Source: Atrina japonica (Eukaryota > Mollusca > Bivalvia > Pterioida > Pinnidae). Taken from it: a stretch of DNA of 64,000 bases. The notes under the pieces were generated by a model. It saw only the letters and a list, made by a program, of their open reading frames with translations. It was not told the DNA's origin and did not search any database. Positions within the stretch are counted from its first letter, which is position 1. Each line of letters opens with the position of its first letter. Position numbers and translations under genes: made by a program. This document shows, piece by piece, positions 57,230 to 64,000 of this stretch. The stretch lies in assembly GCA_030159075.1 (NCBI GenBank), contig BROG01000526.1, positions 372,001-436,000 on the forward strand, in the 5' to 3' direction.

Positions 57230-58010
57230 TCAATAGTCTATGGTCACTTCTCTCTGTTTGTTAATTTCAAATACGTTATCAAATTCTCCATAGACAATGC
57301 AGTTCATACTCTCTGCTAAAGCTAGAGGAAATTGAAGTTCAGTGCGTAAATTTCTTGTTTTTATCCAGTGCAACTTACTCTTTCATTGTCTTGATCAGCT
57401 GTTAAATCAAAACACCACAAGGTATATCCTCTTCTGTAGATATCAATTGCCTCGGAAGGGGCCCAGTCTTCTCCTATTCGACCTAATCCTTGATATAAGC
57501 TCAAATATGACCTCAAGTACAAGTTGTTTTCAAAGTCAGTTCTAAAGGATTTTCTTCATTGATACTTACATCCACTTTATTGACATTAAAATGTTGGAAA
57601 TAAAAGGGATTCTTCCACCATTGAAATCAGCATTGCTCACCATACCTACTACAATACGTTTTGGCATTTGACCTTGATACAAATGATCTGTAATCTTTGA
57701 ATGTGTACCAGTAGGAATAGTAAATGTTTTCACTTCTACACGTCTCAAGTTTATTTTAGCAGTGCTAGTATTCATCTGTTAGTTCATCTGACTCAGTAAG
57801 GTCGTAATGGGTTTACTTTACGTACCACTAGATACATTTGCAATATCTTCAAATAACCCAATTCACCACATTCACATATCATGTAGAATTGTTTGCGACT
57901 TCAATTAAACCTAAAGGTTTTACTTTCACTTTCATCGTTCTTCTAAGGTTACATTGGTGGGAGGAACATTAGCAAACTCAAGAACTTCATAACTAAACTC
58001 ACACGAATCA
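57230..58010 (-). pseudogene. Polinton/Maverick-type major capsid protein remnant
   Basis: Three blocks in order on the minus strand match the double jelly-roll capsid protein of Polinton/Maverick elements (often named F54H12.2-like). The N-terminal block has VPPTNVTLEER near 57,945-57,985. A middle block has RRVEVKTFTIPTGTH and GQMPKRIVVGMV (57,610-57,755). The C-terminal block has [27 protein letters not shown] and [11 protein letters not shown], stopping at 57230. A frame change near 57,370 and heavy decay between 57,780 and 57,930 show it is dead. In live elements the protein forms the icosahedral shell. Confidence 0.8.
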
Positions 58011-59460
58011 TTTTGCATCATCATCTTGTTAGTAAAAGATATCTTGTTCTCTTCCGACCTGGTTAGATTTACTTGTAGAAGTAGACTGAAATTAGTTCTC
58101 ATTCGTGTCTTATTTAAGCTACTGTTTGTATGACCCATTGTTTATGATCGTTTCTTGCTTGCTAAACATGAAGCGACTTGAGAGGGTGCACGAGCTAATG
58201 TTGTCTTAGGACCATTCATTAAGTTGGTCACTGCTTCTACGAATGGCACAGCACATGATCTGAAGTTTTATAAACCTATATCAACATAGGATGTGGAAGT
58301 CATATATGATCTAGAAGTTCTTTACTCGTATTAAAACGAGCCCGACCCCATAGACATTTGTAGCTATTCATATATGAAGCAGACTTTGTCTTAGACTGAC
58401 TGGTGATGGGAGATCCAAAGTAGAAGCAAACGAAGGTAATTAAGTAGACTTTGGAGTAGACGTAACAGGTTTGTTTAGCTGAGATGATACATCTTTCGCA
58501 GTTAAAGGTTTTGGCACTAAGGTAAATTACAAGGACTTCTTTGGAGTAAAAGCGAGAGTAGATTTCCTCCTCATAGGTACATTCAGTTTCTATAAGACTG
58601 CTTTAGTTTTAGTTATATGAAGTTGTTTCCGTTGAGTAATTTTGATATTAGGTCTACCAGAAATACGTATAGGTTGTCCAAAGATAGATGTTGCAGCACC
58701 AGAAGTTCCTGCTACAGAGCTGTTGGTCGTTGGTGGAAACAGTATTAGTGTAGGAGAAGCCTGATTCAATGCGTCTGCTTCACGAATCTGTTTCGGATTC
58801 AGTTTTAGAATCAATGGGAAGTTCTTTTTCGTAGGACTCTTCTTTTTCTGCTTAGGAGGGGGTTGCCTTTGATTTTTTTCTTTTAAGGTGCAGCGTTCTT
58901 TAGAGACGTCCAGCTCACAGTAATAGAGATCAAAAGATTAACCCAGCTACGAACCCTGCCCCTCCCCGCTTTATGATTTTTAAAGAATTTTCTTAGCTTC
59001 TGCATCAGCTTTTGGGTCAAGGTTTGGTCACTGGAAGAGTACCATATAGAAGATTTTTAGCCCCCATACCAAACCATCTCAATAAGGTATCTCTGCATAA
59101 TTCTGACAGTTCTTGACGGATCTTTCTCAAACTGCAATTTTCTTCAAGAGGTTCCTAGTTTACTGGTGACATTAGACAAAGTATTCATGATTCTACGTTA
59201 ACAGAAATACGAGAAATGACGACCTAGAGAAAGGTCTACTTATAAGGTGTATACAACTCTATTCCTCCCGTATATCGGATTAAACAGATCTGACCTTAAT
59301 CTTAGATTATCAGGGGTAGACGATGTGAGATCAATCAAAAGATAGCCATGAGGTCGATTTGTAGCATGATACATTACTTTTTCCTGAGAAACTTCCCCTT
59401 TATATACATAAAAATAATTAAATGTTAAAAACAAATATGCCAGGTCTTTTGACAAATATA
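58011..59460 (-). pseudogene. Decayed neighbour genes of the Polinton-like element
   Basis: Upstream of the capsid block on the same strand are frames at 58590-58814 (basic, Pro/Ser-rich, preceded by KQKKKSPTKK) and 59240-59455 (HATNRPHGYLLIDLTSSTPD then NLRLRSDLF). Their composition and position suggest minor structural genes of the same element. I do not recognise either with certainty. Stops and shifts are frequent between them. Confidence 0.4.
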
Positions 59461-59935
59461 GTTGTACATATTTTTTATGGAATTAAAAGCAAATTTAAAT
59501 TATCAAAATCAGTCAATTTATTTTGATTTATCTAATTTATGACAGACAGTTTTCAATTCGCTAAATTGTAAAACTGTAATATAACACATGTCTGAATTTT
59601 AACCATTTTAAATCTATGTTGAACCACTGGAACGGGGGAAGTTGCAAATGCAGTATGTGTATTTAATAAAATTGGCACACCTCCTGTCCCCCTTTTGCCG
59701 ATATGTTAGATGGCATACATACATACATACATACATACATACATACATACATACATACATACATACATACATACGTACGTACGTACGTACTACCTACCTA
59801 CCTACCTACCTACCTACCTACCTGCCTGCCTGAAAAAAGTCAATAAACATAGATAAATGTTACTATTATTAAATATCTCTCTCTTTCTTCTCTCTCTCCC
59901 TCTTTCTCTCTCTCTCTCTTTCAAATAATGTTTCA
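59461..59935. repeat. Compound tetranucleotide repeat and CT tract
   Basis: After AT-rich sequence, 59714-59832 is a run that changes stepwise from ACAT to ACGT to ACCT to GCCT units. A TCTC-rich tract follows at 59876-59925. No gene is seen. Confidence 0.9.
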
Positions 59936-59977
59936 TCAAGTAATATAATCCATTTGTCTCATTATCTTCTCACACAC

Positions 59978-60092
59978 CTTAAAAAACTGTTCATGATATA
60001 AAACATCTATCGTTTCCTCCATGAGAGACACTATTTTGAATTTATCAGTCTTCATCATTTCCTTTTCGATCCAAGGTCTTCTTGTAGTACTT
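59978..60092 (-). other. Candidate internal exon of an unidentified gene
   Basis: A 115-base open segment has AG (AATATCAG) before it and GTGTGTG after it on the minus strand. It encodes STTRRPWIEKEMMKTDKFKI then VSLMEETIDVLYHEQFFK. The peptide is charged, has ordinary amino-acid use and looks like real coding sequence. No matching neighbouring exon was found and the family is not recognised. It may be an exon of a gene extending in either direction or a stranded fragment. Confidence 0.4.
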
Positions 60093-60312
60093 CTGATATT
60101 TGCATAAACGGTAAAATATTGAACAATAACTAATGTATAAACATGCAAAGAACTAGATAGGATATGAAAATTAGGCATTAGCAAACAAAGTAGGTGTTAT
60201 AGTATCGATATAAATTTGTGTGATGTTGACTTACCATTATATTCCTCATATCCCCCGTAATTTCAAATTAACAATAACCTTGTTATTTACGATTAGAACA
60301 TAAAAAGTCTCA

Positions 60313-60604
60313 GATACCAAGGTATAAATCATTAGGATGTCCAGGATATAGGTACAAATCTGGTAAAAAAAGTGGACAAACACGGACCTCTTGAAATCAA
60401 AAGGTGGGATCAGGTGCCATAGAGGAGTAAGTATCCCCTGTCGACCGGTCATACCAGCCGTGAGTCAAATTAAAATGAAATACATGAGGAACGAATCCTC
60501 GTCATAATTGGTATAGACATCTCAACAACCATCATCGAACAGGTAACTCAATATTTCACTAAGTGATATAGAGTAGTCGCAAACAAGACAATTATACCGA
60601 CTGT
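60313..60604 (-). mobile_element. Penelope-like element 3' tail, minus strand
   Basis: On the minus strand the sequence has GAGATGTCTATACCAATTAT, GACCGGTCGACAGGGGATAC, a hairpin-prone AGAGGTCC segment and TATCCTGGACATCCTAATGA, like the tails at 50705-51365 and 53331-56298. Only the C-terminal coding end and the tail remain. Confidence 0.8.
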
Positions 60605-63039
60605 AAACAGAGACATATAACATGTTGTATATGTCTCTGTAAGAACCTAACCCACTGTTTCATCCAATTAGAACTGGCAAATTTTCTGTTAAACGGCTCG
60701 CTGAATTGTTAGGAATTTCACAATCACATTACATGTTGACTGACAGTTAGCTGTAAGTAAAACAGCAGAAAAAGGAGAGTAAATGAAGAGGTGAAACATA
60801 TTTAATTAAGAAAGTACGGCGTTCCATCCTTCCAACGAATTTCAATGATAAATTGTTGCGTCCAAAAGTTTAAATCTGAGTTGGAAAGATTGCAAATATT
60901 TTCTGAAAAACACCACCTTCAAGAAAAGTCCCCAGTCTCGTGTTTCTGCATATTGCCTAATATCTTTTGAAACGACGTTTCAATTGAACTTATATATTGC
61001 CCACAAACATTACTTATATAATTATCGTGTATCTTTGTACTTGTATGTAAATCATTCACTCGATCTCTCAAATATTGTAAATGTGTTCATTTCTGATATG
61101 CAAATTGGCATGAAGTATCTGAATCTAAATGAGTTTTTTCTTTATTAATCGTTACGTTGTTATGATATTGATTTCATGTTTTAAAGTATAACAAAAACAA
61201 AACAGTGTCATTCGAAGCGGAATTGATTTCTATTTGAGTTTTATAAAGGGCTCCCATTGAAATGTTTATCATTTTGCGTCAGTTCGTGTTTACATTTAAT
61301 GTCATCGTTTAACTCTTTATTTATATAGACTTCTTCTTTTCACCATTTTCAATGTTAACCTCAGCACGTAGGCCTACTTTGTTTTGGTTATAACATTGAT
61401 TAGGTGAAATATTTATTGATAAGTAGTTACATTAAGATGCTTGTAATATTGAAACAATAATCAGTTGTCTAAGAATTAACATAACTTTAGAAAAGAGTCT
61501 TCCTCTGCATTCTGTATTGTATTCATAATATAATATAAAAAGATCATTTATTTCATAAGAAAAATAAAAATGAGAATCCATGTACAGTCGAATCCGGTTA
61601 TAATGAAATTGTGGGGACCTTGAATTTTATTTCAAAGTAACCGAATTACAATGTAACAGTTTTGTATGGAGATCATAAAATTCAGACAGTAAAACACTTC
61701 GATTAGGACAAAACGAAAGCATAAATATTTACTTTATTTACAGAAAATAAACAGCACACTGAAAAATTACTTTTTTGCGAAAACAACCTGTTTCTTTACC
61801 GTTTTCTTTCGACATTTGCTACGAATGATTCTATAGCTAGATAATTTAGGAATGAGAACAACGGCCTGACTTTGTAATAATGGAGCAGGTGGTGGAAATT
61901 CTGTGTCATCACATGTATCCTGGACATCCTGAAGATTAATACTTTGGTATCTATATTTTTGTATATAAATGCGTTTATAATAATTGTACCCTTACTCATT
62001 TTTATTAATTGGACGTTAAAACAAGCACAGAAATTTACGTATACCAATTTTAACTGCTTATAAATTGAAAATTGGCATAAGAGAATCGTTCGAAAATTAA
62101 GAAATAAAAGTTTAATGAAGTATGGGAGATGATAGTTAAACAAATGCTCCTCTTATAAATAGTGTATTCTGATAGCTGAACGACTCGCCAATAAACAGAT
62201 TGCACAAGGATTGTTGAACGATTGAAATTGTCACTAAAGCAGTTTTATTGTCGACACGGGATCTTATTAAACATTATGATGTCTCCCTCTCAAGAATGTT
62301 ATATAGTATTCTGAAGCACGATCATATGTAACGAGTCTCTTTCGCTAATGCTAATGTGATTACACTTTTACCTAGCTTAACCTTTTCACCGAACTCGAGA
62401 GGTTTCCATGGAACATTTGCGACGGTTGTGACATGCTAATAGGGACGCTGACTCCTTCCGGACACCTGGCCCTATCCAGTTTGGGATTCGCAATTACGAG
62501 CAATAACGAACATACAAAATACATGCCGACAGCGAAAAGGATTTTATTTTATGTAGTTTAAATTGATGAAGAGGCGAGCGGATTTTGTTCTTCATGTTGA
62601 AACCATTTTTTATTCAATTAGTCGTATTCTAATGACCTTGGATTTTCGAATATCAGTTCTACTTAAAATCGAGTAATGGTTTAATGTAGGTGTGATACAT
62701 TAAAGCGCCCTAGCTGAAATGGCGTCAGTACATGACTCAATGTGTCAAGATGTGTGACACTTCACCCACAGCATGTGACGTACCCAGGTAATAATCACAA
62801 ATCCTCGTTAACATGGTCATATAAATATGTAAATTTAATCTCAATGGTTATATAGTTCCCACAGGAATCTGTCTCGAGACACACCGATAGAACGTTACCT
62901 AAATCTTTCAAATAATTTCGTCTGCTACCACACGAGTTAAAATGTTTCGAGTAATGAAATTGAGAAAAATTCTAGAACTTTCATTTAATGCTAGAAATTT
63001 CCTATTTAATAAGTATATAATGTTGAAATATAAAACATC
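60605..63039. other. No gene seen; possible repeat scraps
   Basis: Near 61,586-61,655 is a one-sided end of a MITE (ACAGTCGAATCCGGTTATAA). Near 61,917 TATCCTGGACATCCTGAAGA recalls the Penelope tail. Near 62,425-62,480 CGCTGACTCCTTCCGGACAC may be a very diverged tail. No exon was recognised. Confidence 0.4.
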
Positions 63040-63290
63040 ACAGATACCATAGTGTTAATCTCCAAGATGTTTAGGAAACAATATACAAATCTGGTGAACA
63101 CTGGACAAACAGGGACCTCTGGAAATCAAGAGATGGGATAAGATGCCATGGAGGAGTAAGCATCTTCTGATTGAGCGGTGACATCCGCCGTGAGTCCACA
63201 GACATATTCAAATGAAAATGTTCGTCACAATTCGTACAGACGGTTCAACAACTTCTATCGAACAGGTAACTCAATATTTCATTAAGGTAT
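63040..63290 (-). mobile_element. Penelope-like element 3' tail, minus strand, second copy
   Basis: The minus strand has TTGAACCGTCTGTACGAATT, GTGACGAACATTTT, ACTCACGGCGGATGTCACC, TTACTCCTCCATGGCATCTT and CCAGAGGTCCCTGTTTGTCC. All are in the same order as in the other tails. Confidence 0.75.
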
Positions 63291-64000
63291 CAGTTGTATA
63301 AAAGGTCAACATTTGATGCCTGGTAAGGTACTATGATAATTATATTTTATGATAGATAGGTATGCCCCATGTACAGATATAAGGTTTTCAGGGCCCAAAT
63401 ATCGAAGATAGAAAAAATCTTGCACATTGTTAATTTGGATTTATGCTTGCCAAAGCACTAATTTTCGAGTTAAATCTCGATGGCATTAAACATAAAACAT
63501 AGTTGTTGTAATTGTTTGATGACTTTTATACAATAATCATTCACAAATATTTTATTAATATCAAATAAAAGACTTTCTTCTAAAGAAAATTTACTTTTAT
63601 GATATTGCAGTGAAATCTAATTTTTTTCTGGATTTTCCGAGATTGCGACGGATTTATCTGAATTTAACATACTCATTTACACAATGGATACATTAAGTGA
63701 AACATAGTACATGTTATTGAAAACAAGGCTATTACAAGTAATGTATTGGGGCTTTAGAAGAAAATGTACGGATTTGTTTGAGTATTCAAACAGTGTTACC
63801 ATTTGGGAATTGATAATGTAACCGAAGTCAATTCCGCGCCATTATCCTTCCATTTGAAATGAATGATATACGATGAAACAAAATTAACCTTCTGACATAT
63901 CCTGGAATAATTCATTGATCCTTCTTTAGTGTAATGGATATATAAATATATCAAAGTCATTTATACTGATGTGGCTTGTTTTGGTTCATCTAGAAGGAAC
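63291..64000. other. No gene seen
   Basis: AT-rich sequence to the right edge with no supported feature. Confidence 0.45.

Noticed and set aside
59642..59833. Open frame rich in Tyr-Ile-His-Thr repeats
   Set aside because: It is a translation of the tetranucleotide microsatellite.
61796..62143. 115-codon minus-strand open frame
   Set aside because: It is AT-driven and rich in Phe, Leu, Ile and Tyr without motif or splice support.

Overview
This window looks like nuclear DNA of a bivalve mollusc. It is AT-rich, has long introns, and is packed with short inverted-repeat transposons, minisatellites and retroelement remains of kinds common in bivalves. No bacterial or organellar features were seen.

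The main gene is tripeptidyl-peptidase 2 (TPP2), on the minus strand. Its ATG is at 48301 and the gene runs left out of the window. Fourteen exons were located from conserved peptide and AG/GT splice sites. Their reading phases join without conflict into 641 codons plus two bases, about the first half of the protein. They include the full subtilisin-type catalytic domain, with Asp45, His265, Asn363 and Ser450. The remaining C-terminal half lies beyond position 1. A well-formed extra 24-codon exon-like segment (36049-36120) sits between exons 2 and 3.

The TPP2 introns carry most of the rest. Intron 2 holds an intact, intronless B-box/coiled-coil/beta-propeller gene on the opposite strand (32718-34235). 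Intron 8 holds a damaged duplicate of it (10804-11700) with a 606-base internal deletion. Tandem arrays lie in introns 1, 2, 4, 5, 6, 10 and 12. The array in intron 12 repeats the end of exon 12 together with its splice donor. Intron 1 also contains a 2.4 kb foldback structure with two later insertions in one arm, a 42-bp array with a scrambled section, and a 70-bp array with a 140-bp higher-order pattern. Two Helitron-like non-autonomous elements lie in introns 3 and 2.

From about 48.3 kb to the right end, upstream of TPP2, the window is a retroelement graveyard. It holds LINE reverse-transcriptase fragments on both strands, a nearly full-length but inactivated Penelope-like element with its nuclease-like part N-terminal to the RT (Naiad-like) between terminal direct repeats, and further copies of its 3' part. 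It also holds a tRNA-derived SINE with a perfect 13-bp target duplication and a decayed Polinton/Maverick-type element with a recognisable major capsid protein. One spliced exon of an unidentified gene may lie at 59978-60092 on the minus strand.
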